Assembly (NCBI GenBank): GCA_023313575.1
Contig: JAJTTP010000001.1
Coordinates: 4,030,001 to 4,094,000, forward strand
Direction: 5' to 3'
DNA: 64,000 bases
Source: Eutypella sp. D-1
Taxonomy: Eukaryota > Ascomycota > Sordariomycetes > Xylariales > Diatrypaceae
Below are positions 1 to 11,118 of this stretch, one piece after another (position 1 is the stretch's first letter; every line of letters begins with the position of its first letter). A model generated the notes under the pieces. The model saw only the letters and a program-made list of their open reading frames with translations, was not told the origin of the DNA and searched no databases. The position numbers and the translations under genes are program-made.

Positions 1-3000
1 AAATATTCGGCGTATCGTAATTATTTTCCGTTAAAAGTTTAAATAATAAAAAAGTATGCAATATTTTTATAATTAATATAAACTTTAATTTAATGCATAT
101 TTTTTATAAAATAATATTTAAATTCCTTAAATGCATTAACGGTAATAAGAAATTCTTTATCGTAAATTAAATAATTAAATTCGGTTTTAATAAATTTATA
201 AAAATAAAATACGATAAGGTATAATTTTTCTTTTTTATTTTATTATTTAATTTATGCTCCGAAGGCGTAATCCGAAGCGTCGGTTTTTAATTTAACGGGT
301 TTTTTAAAATCGTATATAATAAGTACTGGTTCGTTAATAATAGCATTTTTTAACTTTTTAAAAAATTCGTTTACTTTATTAATCTATATAAACCGTTTAT
401 CCTTTTTTATTAATTCCGTAAAAAATATTATAATATGTTTAAATCGTCGTATAAACTTCCGATAATAATTTGCTAAACCGAGAAAAGCCTATATTTTTTT
501 TATATTAATAAGCATTTTTTAATCCTTAATAATTACGATTTTTTTAAAGTCCATTTTAATATGTTCGGGGGTAATAATATATCCGAAGAATTCCATTTCT
601 TATATATAAAATACACTTTTTTCGGGTTCCATTAATAAATTAACGTTTTATAATATTTATAATACTTTATATATATATTTCTTATGTTATTTTTTTAATT
701 TTAAATAAATAAAAATATCGTTAAAATAACAGATAACGAAAATATTAAAATATTTTCGTAATACGTAATTAATTATATGTTAAAATAATATTAATACGTT
801 AATTAACCCGAAAAACATAATTAAATACTTAAATAAGCCGTATTTTATTTTAAAAACTATTTTTTATTCGTTTCCGGGTTTAATTTTAATATAATAATAT
901 CCGTCCTTAAGGTTTAAAATGGTAAACCATTTAGCTCCGTATAAACGGTCCTTTATTTTAGTAATAAATAATAACGGTATTCGGTTTTTAACGGTAATTT
1001 CGTTTAATTATCGATAATCGATTATTAATTATAATTTGCTGTTTTTTTTAAGTATAAACATAATAAAATATCCTGTTAATAATTTTAATCGTTAAATATA
1101 TCTTTTTATTAATTTATTTTTAAGGTATTTTTATAATTTTTTAAATTCGATTTTGTTAAGGTTATAAATTTTATAAAATCGTAATATTTTTTTTTTTATA
1201 AAGATAATCTTATAATCTTATTTATTACGGTTTAATAATCTTTTTTTAAATTTTTCGTAAAACATTTTATCGTATTAATAGTATTATAATAATACGTTAC
1301 GCATTTGTAATATCGTCGTATTTTCTTTTTTTAAGATATTATTAAAAAAACGGAATCGTTATCGGATAAATGCAATAATTTATTTAATCTTTTTTTCGTA
1401 TCCTTTTTTTTTAATTCGTTATATTCCTTTAAGTAAGGTTTTTATTATATCCTTATATCCGTATTTATTATCCGTTAAATATTAAGATCTTTTTTTTAAG
1501 TTATCGTCGGTTTTTAAAAAATAAGGAAATATTATTTAGCCAATTTTTTAATTAATCGATAAATTGTATTAATACAGCTATAATTGCTTAAAGATTATAT
1601 TATATTTTCTTAAAAGCATAATATTAAAAATAACGTTTTATTTTTATTTTTCGATATATATATTAAATTAATCGATCTCCCGTAATACTTTTTTTTCGTT
1701 GTATTTAAAAGTATAACTTTCGGCTTTTATTATGTTATAAAAATATTATTTTTCCTTTTATAATAATTATAATTTATTATATAATTTTAAAGTTATATAA
1801 TTATTATCGGTTTCGTTATTTATTATAATAATATACTAATTATTTTTAACTTTTATTCGTATTATAATATATCCGTATCGTTTTTAGGCTTTTAAAATGG
1901 TTCGTAAATATTATATTACGTTTTTAAACCTTATAATACCGCTTTATGGCCTTAATATAAACGGTTTTAACTTTTTAAATTTTTATTATAAATTTATATA
2001 ACGTTACGCGGGTTATCGTAAAATTTTTCTTTATTAAATTCCTTTTATATATACGGTTATTCTTTTATTATTAAATTTTCGTAAAAATATTTAAAGCTAA
2101 TTTTATTAAAGGTTATCTTTTTTAATAAATCTTTATAAACATATAAGTCGGCGCTTAATAATTTATTTCTTTAATATCAGATTTTATATTTTTATTATTC
2201 GATTTCGTTTTAGATTTTTATAGCTTTTAACGTTTAATATATATATTTGTTATAATAACATGCTTAATATCTTCCGGGGTAAAATATTTTTTTTAACCAT
2301 TTTTAATTATATAATACGCGGTTAATATAATATATGATTTTTTTATACCATTATCGATCGGTTTCGTTTCTTTTTTATTATAAAAAATCGAATCCTTTTT
2401 TAATTATTCGTTTAATTCGGTTAATAATACCGATTTTTCGTTCCTTATGTTAATAATATTCGTATTTTCGGTAATTAACGGGGTGTTTTAAAAAATGCAG
2501 CGTTTAAATTTGGATTTTTTAATTAATAAATTTATCCCAGTTACGAAGTTATTATAAATAAATTTTAAATCGTTATTTTTTAAAACGTTATTAAAATCGT
2601 TTAACGTAAATATTATATATTTTTTATAATTTATAATTTTATCGTTTTTTAAATTAATTAATTAATTATTTTATTTTTTCTTTTTTTACGAAATAAGTTT
2701 TTACGAAAGCTTTTTTTTTATCGTTATTAAAGTATTTATTTTATTATTATTAACGTTATCGTTTTATTACGGCTTAAATTAATCGTTTAGTTTTTTATAA
2801 TCCTTATTAATAAATGTTATTATCCGAATATACGTAACGGATTATTTTAAACATATTTTTACCGGTAAAAGGTTGTTTTTTTTTAAATACAGGTTTTTAG
2901 TTTTTATTTTATTTAAGTTTTTTATATTCTTTTTTAAAATATTTTATCTTATTATAATTATAATATTTAATTTATTATTTATTTTTTCGTATTATATTAA

Positions 3001-4245
3001 GTAATATAAGTTTTAATACCGTCCCGTAAAATATATCGGTAAGCTTTTAATCTTAATTCTTATTATTTTAATATCTTTTAAATCCTTTAAATACATAATA
3101 TCCTTTTTTCTCCTGGTATTATTTAAATTATCTGTTATCGATTTTAATTATTAAAGTAATAAATTTATTAATAATACTTAATTTATTATATAAAATAATC
3201 TTATTTTTAACCGTATTTTTAAATCCTTAGTAAAACGTATCGATAAAAAATTTATCGTTTTTTTAATTAGTTTTTATTATAAATTATTTAAATTACGCGG
3301 TATAAATATAAATTATTCCTTTTTATTTAAAGTTTAAAAGTTATTATATAACGGCTCGGGCCTTATCCGGGTTTCCGTAATTAATTTTCACTTTTTTTAT
3401 AAAGTTCTTATATTTTTTAAAAAAACGTTTAATTTCCGTAATTTTTTTTTTTTTTACTTTTATAAAAATATTTAAAATAAGTTTAAACCATTAAATTATT
3501 TTTCCGGTAAAACATAAAGCGATATCGAAAATTTTATCGGCTTTTTCAGTTAATATATGGCGTTATTAATATAAATAGGTTACGGCTATAGTAAAAAAAG
3601 GTTACACGGGGGTAATGCCATTATAAAGTCCAGGTTTTTTAAGCTTAAATTTAGCGGATATAATCTTTTAAGTTACAGTTATAATTACCGTTTACTTAAT
3701 TCGTTCGATTCGTTCGAGTAATAATTTAATAATTTATTAAGGTTTTTGGCTTAAAAAAATATTTTATCGGATATTATTTAAAATTAATAACATTATTAAA
3801 TAAAAGTTTATAACATATAACGGTTAATTTATTCTTAATTATTAATCCAGTCGAAAGGTTTATATTAATAAAAATGCTAAAGTTTTAAGTAATAAATAAT
3901 CACGTTTAGTAATAAAAAAAAAAGGTACTTTAAATAATTAAGTTATATTATAAACTAATAAACTTAAAGATTATTTAAAAAAAAGGTAATAAACGTAATT
4001 ATATATTATTTATGTTTTTTATTCCTAACATTAAAATATATGGTTATTATTAAATCGTTAAAATCGCATCCGAGTATAACGATTTAACGTCGTTAGGATT
4101 ATTACCGATTTAACCGATCTTTCCTGGTTATATAACGTATATGGCTTATTTTAATATGGCTATCTCTTTCTCCAGAACTTAAGTTAAGGATTTTTTCTTG
4201 CTGTATTAGCCCCATTAGGCCCAATGGCCCGACCGGTCATAACAT
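1..4245 (-). mobile_element. Element A: RIP-degraded Ty3/Gypsy retrotransposon, 3' part off the window
   Basis: AT-rich block read on the minus strand. Although riddled with stops it still shows Ty3/Gypsy pol landmarks. The RNase H start reads TDASDYAFGA (about 250-285). The end of reverse transcriptase reads EPVLI-YDF (about 305-335). The RT active site reads YFND at 717-728, which I take as a G-to-A mutated YLDD. The RT block GAKWFTILNLKDGYY lies at about 890-935. Gag/protease would lie toward 3.8 kb, but I could not recognise them. The right end is a degraded LTR (3816-4245). Integrase and the 3' LTR would lie left of position 1. It is non-functional, and the RIP signature (C-to-T and G-to-A) is strong. 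It retains more G/C than element B, in agreement with a later insertion. Confidence 0.85.
3816..4245 (-). repeat. 5' LTR of element A (RIP-degraded)
   Basis: This is the reverse complement of the intact solo LTR at 5882-6314, with C/T and G/A transitions. On the minus strand it opens with TGTTATGACCGGTCGGGCC (ending at 4245) and closes with ccgttata, where the intact copy has CCGTCACA. It abuts RT-coding sequence of element B at 4246, so it marks the insertion junction. The few bases at its right end escaped mutation almost completely. Confidence 0.85.
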
Positions 4246-5881
4246 ATTAATTTATTAATAATAACGTTTTTTAATTTTTTAAAAAACTTATTTACTTTAT
4301 TAGTTTATATAAACCGTTTATCTTTTTTTATTAATTTCGTGAAAAATGTTATAATATATTTAAATCGTTATATAAATTTCCGATAATAATTTATTAAGCC
4401 GAAAAAAGCTTATATTTTCTTTATATTAATAAATATCTTTTAATCTTTAATAATTACGATTTTTATAAAGTCCATTTTAATATATTCGGGGGTAATAATA
4501 GATCCGAAAAACTCCATTTTTTATATATAAAATATACTTTTTTCGGGTTTTATTAATAAGTTAACATTTTATAATATTTATAATATTTTATATACATATT
4601 TGTTATATTATTCTTTTAAATCTGAATAAATAAAAATATCGTTAAAATAATAAATAACGAAAATATTAAAATATTTTCGTAAAACGTGGTTAATTATATA
4701 TTAAAACGATATTAATACGTTAATTAATTTAAAAAGCATAATTAAATATTTAAATAAGCCGTATTTTATTTTAAAAGCTATTTCTTATTTATTTTTAAGT
4801 TTAATTTTAATATAATAATATTTATCTTTAAAATTTAAAGTAATAAATTATTTAATTCCGTATAAATGGTCCTTTATTTTAATAATAAATAATAATGGTA
4901 TCCGGTTTTTTATAATAATTTCGTTTAATTATCGGTAATCGATTATTAATCGTAATTTACCGTTTTCTTTTAATATAAACATAATCGGATATTTAACTAA
5001 TAATTTTAATTATTAAATATATTTTTTCGTTAATTTATTTTTAAAGTATTCCCGTAATTTTTTAAATTTAATTTCGTTAAAGTTATAAATTTTATAAAAT
5101 CGTAACGTTTTTTTTTTATAAAAATAATTTTATAATCTTATTTATTATATTATAATAATCTTTTTTTAAATTTTTCGCAAAATATTTTATCGTATTAATA
5201 ATATTACGGTAATATATTACATATTTGTAATAATATAATTATTTCTTTTTTTAAAATGCTATTAAAAAAGCGAAATTATTATCGGATAAATACGATAATT
5301 TATTTAATCCTTTTTTTATATTCTTTTTTTTTAATTCGTTATATTTTTTTAATAAAATTTCTATTATATTTTTATATTTATATTTATTATCCGTTAAATA
5401 TTAAGATCTTTTTTTTAAATTATTATCGGTTTTTAAAAAAATAAGGAAATATTATTTAATTATTTTTTTAATTAATCGATAAATTATATTAATATAATTA
5501 TAATTATTTAAGGATTATATCGTATCTTTTTAAAAACATAATATAAAAAATAACGTTTTATTTTTATTTTTCGATATATATATTAAATTAATCGGTTTCC
5601 CGTAATATTTTCTTTTCGTCGTATTAAAAAATATAACTTTCGGCTTTTAATATGTTATAAAGATATTATTTCTTTTTTTATAATAATTATAATTTATTAT
5701 ATAATTTTAAAGTTATATAATTATTTTCGGTTCCGTTATTTATTATAACGGTATATTAATTACTTTTAACCTTTATTCGTATTATAATATATCCGTATTA
5801 TTTATAAGCTTTTAAAATAGTTTATAAATATCGTATTACGTTTTTAAACCTTATAATACCGTTTTATAACCTTAATATAAA

Positions 5882-6314
5882 TGTTATGACCGGTCGGGCC
5901 ATTGGGCCTAATGGGGCTAAAACACAACAAGAAAAGATCCCTGACTTAAGTTCTGGAGAAAGAGACAGCCACACTAGAGTAAGCCACACGCGCCACACGA
6001 CCAGGAAGGATCGGTTAGATCGATAATGATCCTAACGATGTTAGATCGCTATATTCGAATGCGATCCTAACGATCTAACAGCAACCATACATTCCAGTGT
6101 CAGGAACAAAGGACATAAATAGTATATAGCTACGCTCATTACCTCTCTCCTAAATAATCTTCAAGCTCACCAGCTTACAATACAACTTGGTTACCTAAAG
6201 CACCCTTCTCTTTGCTATCACCAGACGTGATTACCCATTGCTCAGAACCCCAGCATTCCTGCTAACATAAACCCCTCGACTGGACTAATAGTTAGGAATA
6301 GACCAGCCGTCACA
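5882..6314 (+). mobile_element. Intact solo LTR with 5-bp target duplication, not RIPped
   Basis: A 433-bp island of normal base composition inside the AT-rich element B. It starts TGTTATGACC, ends CCGTCACA (TG...CA), and is flanked by the direct repeat ATAAA at 5877-5881 and 6315-6319. It is the same family as the LTRs at 3816-4245 and 8167-8596 but in the opposite orientation. No internal region is present, so it is a solo LTR left by LTR-LTR recombination. Because B reads continuously across the insertion while the LTR itself lacks RIP mutations, it arrived after B was mutated. Confidence 0.92.
6011..6079 (+). repeat. Internal direct/inverted repeat cluster in the solo LTR
   Basis: GATCCTAACGAT occurs at 6028-6039 and again at 6063-6074. 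GTTAGATCG and its complement CGATCTAAC also recur in the block, so it can form hairpins. The degraded LTR of element A keeps traces of the same arrangement, so it belongs to the LTR and is not a new insertion. Confidence 0.6.
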
Positions 6315-8166
6315 ATAAACGGCTTTATCTTTTTAAATTTTTACCGTAATTTTATACGATATTATATAAATTATTATAACTGTTTTTTTATTAAATCTTT
6401 TTTATATATACGGTTATTCCTTTATTATTAATTTTTTATAAAAATGTTTAAAATTAATTTTATTAAAGGTTATTTTTTTTTAATAAGTTCTTATAAATAT
6501 ATAAGTCGGCGTTTAATAATTTATTTTTTTAATATCGGATTTTATGTTTTTATTATTTAATCTTATTCCGGATCTTTATAACTTTTAACGTTTAATATAT
6601 ATATTCGTTATAATAATATATTTAATATTTTCCGGGGCAAAATATTTTTTTAACTATTTTTAATTATACGGTACGTAATTAACGTAATATATAATTTTTT
6701 TATATTATCGTTAATCGGTTTTGTTTTTCTTTTAATAAAAAATCGAATCTTTTTTTTAACTATTTATCGGATTCGACTAATAATACCGATTTTTCGTTCC
6801 TTATGTTAATAATATTTATATTTTCGATAATTAACAAAATATTTTAAAAAATATAGCGTTTTAATTTAAATTCTTTAATTAATAAATTTATTTTAATTAC
6901 GAAATTATTATAAGTAAATTTTAAATCGTTATTTTTTAAAGCGTTATTAAAATCGTTTAATATAAATGCCGTATATATTTTATAACTTATAACCTTATCG
7001 TTTTTTAAACTAATTAATTAATTATTTTATCTTTTTTTTTTATAAAATAAGCTTTTATAAAAGTTTTTTTTTATTACTATTAAAGTATTTATTTTATTAT
7101 TATTAACGTTATTATTTTATTACGGTTTAAGTTAATCGTTTAATGTTTTATAATCTTTATTAATAAATGTTATTATTTAAATATATATAATAAATTATTT
7201 TAAACGTTTTTTACCGGTAAAAAGTTACTTTTTTTCGGGTATAAGTTTTTAATTTTTATTTCGTTTAAATTTTTTATATTTTTTTTAAAAATATTTTATC
7301 TTATTATAATTATAATATTTAATTTATCGCTTATTTTTTTATATTATATTAAATAATATAAATTTTAATGCCGTCCCGTAAAATATATTAATAAAGTTTT
7401 AATTTTAATTTCTATTATTTTAATATCTTTTAATTCCTTTAAATATATAATATCCTTTTTTTTTCTTATTATCGTTTAAATTATTTATTATCGATTTTAA
7501 TTATTAAAATAATAAACTTATTAATAATATTTAACCTTTTTTACGTAATAATTTTGTTTTTAATTAAATTTTTAAATCCTTAATAAAACGTATCGAAAAA
7601 AGATTTATCGTCGATTTAATTTGTTTTAATAATAAGCTATTTAAATTATACGGCATATATATAAGTTATTTGTTTTAATTTAAAACTTAAAAATTATTAC
7701 GTAACGGCTCGGGTTTTATCCGGGTTTTTGTAATTAGTTTTTACTTTTTTTACGAAGTTTTTATATTTTTCGAAAAAACGTTTAATTTTTGCAATTTTTT
7801 TTTCCATTTTTATAAAAATATTTAAAATAAATTTAAACCATTAAATTATTCCTTTAATAAAGCATAAAATAATATTAAAAACTTTATTAATTTCCGTAAT
7901 TATTATATAACGTTATTAATATAAATAAGTTACGGCTATAATAAAATAAAATTGCACGAAAATAATACCATTATAAGGTTTAAATCTTTTAAGTTTAAAT
8001 TTAACGGGCGTAATTTTTTAAATTACGGTTATAATCGTTATTTACTCGATTCGTTCGATTTATTTAAGTAAAAAATTAATAATTTATTAAAAGTTTTAAT
8101 TTAAAGAAAATATAATATTAAATGTTATTTAAAGTTAATAATATTATTAAATAAAAGCTTATAATA

Positions 8167-8596
8167 TATAACGGCTGGTTTATTTTTAATTATTAATCCA
8201 ATCGAGGGGTTTATATTAATAAAAATATTAAAAGTTTTAAATAATAAATAATCACGTTTAATAATAATAATAATAAAAAAATGCTTTAAATAATTAAATT
8301 ATATTATAAACTAATAAGTTTAAAAATTATTTAAAAAAAAGGTAATAAACGTAATTATATATTATTTATGTTTTTTATTCCTAATATTGGAATATATGGT
8401 TATTATTAAATTATTAAAATAATTAATTATCTTAATTATTTTAAATTATTAAAATAACTAATTATCCTGGTTATCTTTTTTATTACGTAACCTAAATATG
8501 GCTTATTTTATCGTGGCTATTTTTTTTAATGCCGCGGTTAAGGATTATGTTTATGCTAATTTTATTAAGGCCTAATAACCTAACCAGGTTATAACA
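8167..8596 (-). repeat. 5' LTR of element B (RIP-degraded)
   Basis: Aligned by eye with the reverse complement of the solo LTR: the left end tataacggctgg corresponds to TGTGACGGCTGG and the right end gttataaca to GGTCATAACA. It is more mutated than the LTR of element A (the terminal GGCCCAATGGCCCGACC block has become a/t-rich), which supports B being the older copy. Confidence 0.8.
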
Positions 8597-8601
8597 CTTT
8601 T

Positions 8602-9236
8602 AAACATATTATAATAATATTACGCAGTTAAAACTTAATAATAAAAAGTTATAAATTAATATTTTTATAAATAAATATTTTAAATCTTTTTTTATTATTA
8701 TATTAAAAACTTTAAACGGTTTATAAAGTTTTAAGCTTTTAAATTAACGTAATAAATTTATAAAAATAAATTTTATACTTTTTTATAAATTATTTAGCCG
8801 TATTATTACCGTTACCGGCGTTATTACCGGTACCGGCGGCGGGTTTTTATAAAAAAATATTAAATAAGTTTTAAGCATTTTTAATTAATAAAAGTTAAAA
8901 CGTTACGTTTTTTTTAATTATAAAAAATAACGTATTAATTTATTATAATTAATAATTTATATTACGTTATAAAGTTTTTAATTAATTAAAAATAATTTTA
9001 ATTAAAAAATGTTATTATATAAAAATTTATACGTAAAATAAGTTATAATATAACTTAAAGGTTTTTATAATTATTAAAAAGGAAAAAAAAAATTCCCGGG
9101 ATAAAATTATTATATAAATAAATAGCTTAAACGTTTTTATTTATTTAAATAATTTTTATAACTTTTAATTAATAAGTTTAAGGTTGTAATAATACGGCCG
9201 AAGCGTTTAAACGTTTATACTTTTTTTTAATTTAAA
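8602..9236 (-). repeat. RIP-mutated repeat remnant beside element B
   Basis: AT-rich sequence continuing beyond the LTR of B. It contains a CG-rich patch at about 8797-8850 that reads on the minus strand as a Gly/Asn/Ala stretch (AGTGNNAGNGNN) followed by a hydrophobic, Lys-rich stretch. That resembles the linker of a retrotransposon Gag, but the resemblance is loose. It is probably a third element into which B inserted. The right edge is abrupt, at about 9236. Confidence 0.5.
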
Positions 9237-9713
9237 AAACTAATCTTAATAACTTGTAAATAAGCCAGGTCTCTCGGTCTTTCGGACATTATATTGCCAG
9301 GCGTAGTTAAGCAGTCCACCTTGTCTGTTGACTGCATCAGGGGTGGGAAGCCGGATGATACTAGCAATACTCTTACGGGCCTTGACCCTCCAGACACTAC
9401 ACCCGCTCTCATTCGATCCTTATCGGCACAGATGTAACACTGCTATTTTACACCACCTGTCAGCATTGTCGTTGCAATATCATCGCCAAAATGATTGGAC
9501 GGCCACATTAGAGTCGCGTAAAGGTAACTGTCAGCAACCAACGCGTGTTGCAGGACAACCCTGTTGAATATGAGTTAGTCTACGCAGTTATACCACCCCA
9601 GATATGCAGAAGCGATAACCCCACCTGCATCTGGATTTTTTTATATTTTTTTTTTAATTTACATAAATAAATTTTTCTACCTTAGATGACAAGCAGCAAG
9701 ACTGATAACCAAC
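9237..9713. other. Non-RIPped spacer between repeat block and first gene
   Basis: Base composition returns to normal within a few tens of bases. Only short overlapping open frames are present, none with recognisable similarity. A T-rich tract at about 9635-9660 precedes the gene at 9714. Confidence 0.5.
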
Positions 9714-10294
9714 ATGGTGAAGTATAAGTTCGAAGCGGGCGAGTTCTTCCAGGGGAGCCCGGAGGTGCGGGTCTTGAAGTCAAAACTTACGCCGGAGGAG
9801 GACCGTCTATACGCGAAGACGCGCGAAGAGGTTGACGGGCTCCAGGATCGCGGCCTGGCCATCAACTGCTGGCGGCGCGAGAAAAGCGACCGCGAACGAG
9901 ACGGCCACCTGGCACGGATGGAGGGTGTGCAGAAGCTCGACGCCTTCCTGCGTGCGCTAGGCAAAGACAAGGCTACGGTGTACCACCATGGGAAGGTATG
10001 TATCTTAGCTATCTGTATCTCACGCCCCCACCTGGTTCGTCGGGATAGAGGAATCGTCAGACGCACTGGCTAAGTACGGAGCGCCAGAAAATACCATGGG
10101 CGGTACGAGCGGGGGAGCATCCTTGTGGGATGCTGTCTTTTAACGATAAGTGGTGGATGTTATACCACGACAAAAAGTACCTTTCCAGGCTCGGGCATAA
10201 GAGGAGGGAGGAAATGAGCTGCATCCCTCCCCAGTTTCGTGACGGGTTGTGGCATAAGTATTCAGTGGAGAGTAGGGTCTTCCTTCCCTCGTGA
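9714..10294 (+). CDS. Hypothetical orphan protein beside the RIP block, probably two exons
   Basis: I do not recognise this gene. Exon 1 (9714-9995, 94 codons) encodes a charged, helical-looking sequence starting MVKYKFEAGEFF and ending in VYHHGK before a GTATGT donor at 9996. Two in-frame acceptors exist: CAG ending at 10060 (65-nt intron) or CAG ending at 10087 (92-nt intron). Either joins to the same open frame (KWWMLYHDKKYLSRLGHK) ending in TGA at 10292-10294, for a product of about 162-171 residues. An unspliced reading stops at 10073. There is no signal peptide or membrane segment. A second frame before 10141 reads GGTSGGASLWDAVF and would run into KWWML if one T of the TTTT at 10138-10141 were absent, so a frameshift is possible. 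The gene lies only 0.5 kb from the RIP boundary. Confidence 0.42.
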
Positions 10295-11118
10295 TCTGCT
10301 CTTGTTTTGCTGACATCTGCCTTTCAGATTGTATATATTGCAATGGAACCTATGCCGGCGGCTGACACAGAAATATCCTGAAAGTTCTTCTCAGATCTAA
10401 TGGCGATAGGTGCTGGAGGTTTAAGTATGGGAATTGTCACCTCGGGCTGATCACCAAAGTCCAAAAGGAAGAACCCATGATAGAGCAATTAAGATGGCCG
10501 TGTAGCCCCGATTGAATGCATATCTAGGGAGTGATGTCCTGAATTAAAGCTATAGAACTTGACATTGTCGTTTAGAACTTAACATGGTTGATCCTTGCAA
10601 AGCTCTTCTTGCAGAAGTATAACACATGTCCCGCTATATATATAATATCTCCTAAGTTAATACCTAGGCAGATAGGGTAATCCGTTATGGAGGCATGCTA
10701 TCTTCTAGGGTGACTTTATCGATAAAGAGCTTATCTGTTTGGCTTTGGCGGGGTGTTAGTTGGTTGTGTGCCCCCCCAGGTTACCCCCCCAAAGTTACCC
10801 CCCCGTGCCCCTATGTGCGAAGTCGGGTACATTTCAGGTCTTTAATTGATGAATTTTGAGTCAAACTTCATCCTTCATCTTTTCTACCCCACCCACTTGC
10901 ACCTCAAGGAGAGAGAGACCCCGAGACCCGAGACCCTGAGGGAAACATTGAATGAAGCATTGAGTCACAGATCCAGAAAGATACTATACGGATAAAATCT
11001 CACATAAACTATCCGATCTGAAGTTTTTATAAGAAAACCCCCCGTTTGAGTGGTAGTAGTGTTGAGTATCAACTGCCTTTCTCTCACGTTTATCACTCCT
11101 CGCCTTTTTTTTTTCGCA
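10295..11118. other. Spacer upstream of lysyl-tRNA synthetase
   Basis: No gene seen. It contains two copies of GTTACCCCCCC (10780-10790 and 10794-10804), and a pyrimidine-rich leader (about 11085-11115, including a T tract) sits directly before the KRS start, as is common for fungal promoters and 5' leaders. Confidence 0.5.

Larger units (their letters stand above)
4246..8596 (-). mobile_element. Element B: older RIP-degraded Ty3/Gypsy copy, split by element A and by a solo LTR
   Basis: Collinear with element A: base 4246 aligns with about base 324 of A, and the differences I checked are transitions. The mutated RT active site YFND is again readable at 4638-4649 (minus strand). B runs from RT at its left end to its 5' LTR at 8167-8596. 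Without the inserted solo LTR and its duplication, the internal length (about 3.48 kb) matches that of A (about 3.49 kb). RNase H, integrase and the 3' LTR of B must lie beyond A, left of the window. It is heavily RIPped and not coding. Confidence 0.85.

Noticed and set aside
5256..5444. 62-codon open frame in element B
   Set aside because: It is a Tyr/Ile/Phe/Leu-only string produced by A/T saturation, on the strand opposite to the element's coding direction.
1..8596. Elements A and B as a simple tandem duplication sharing an LTR
   Set aside because: Only A retains RNase H at its left end; B is interrupted exactly at the RT end by the start of A's LTR, which fits insertion better than duplication.
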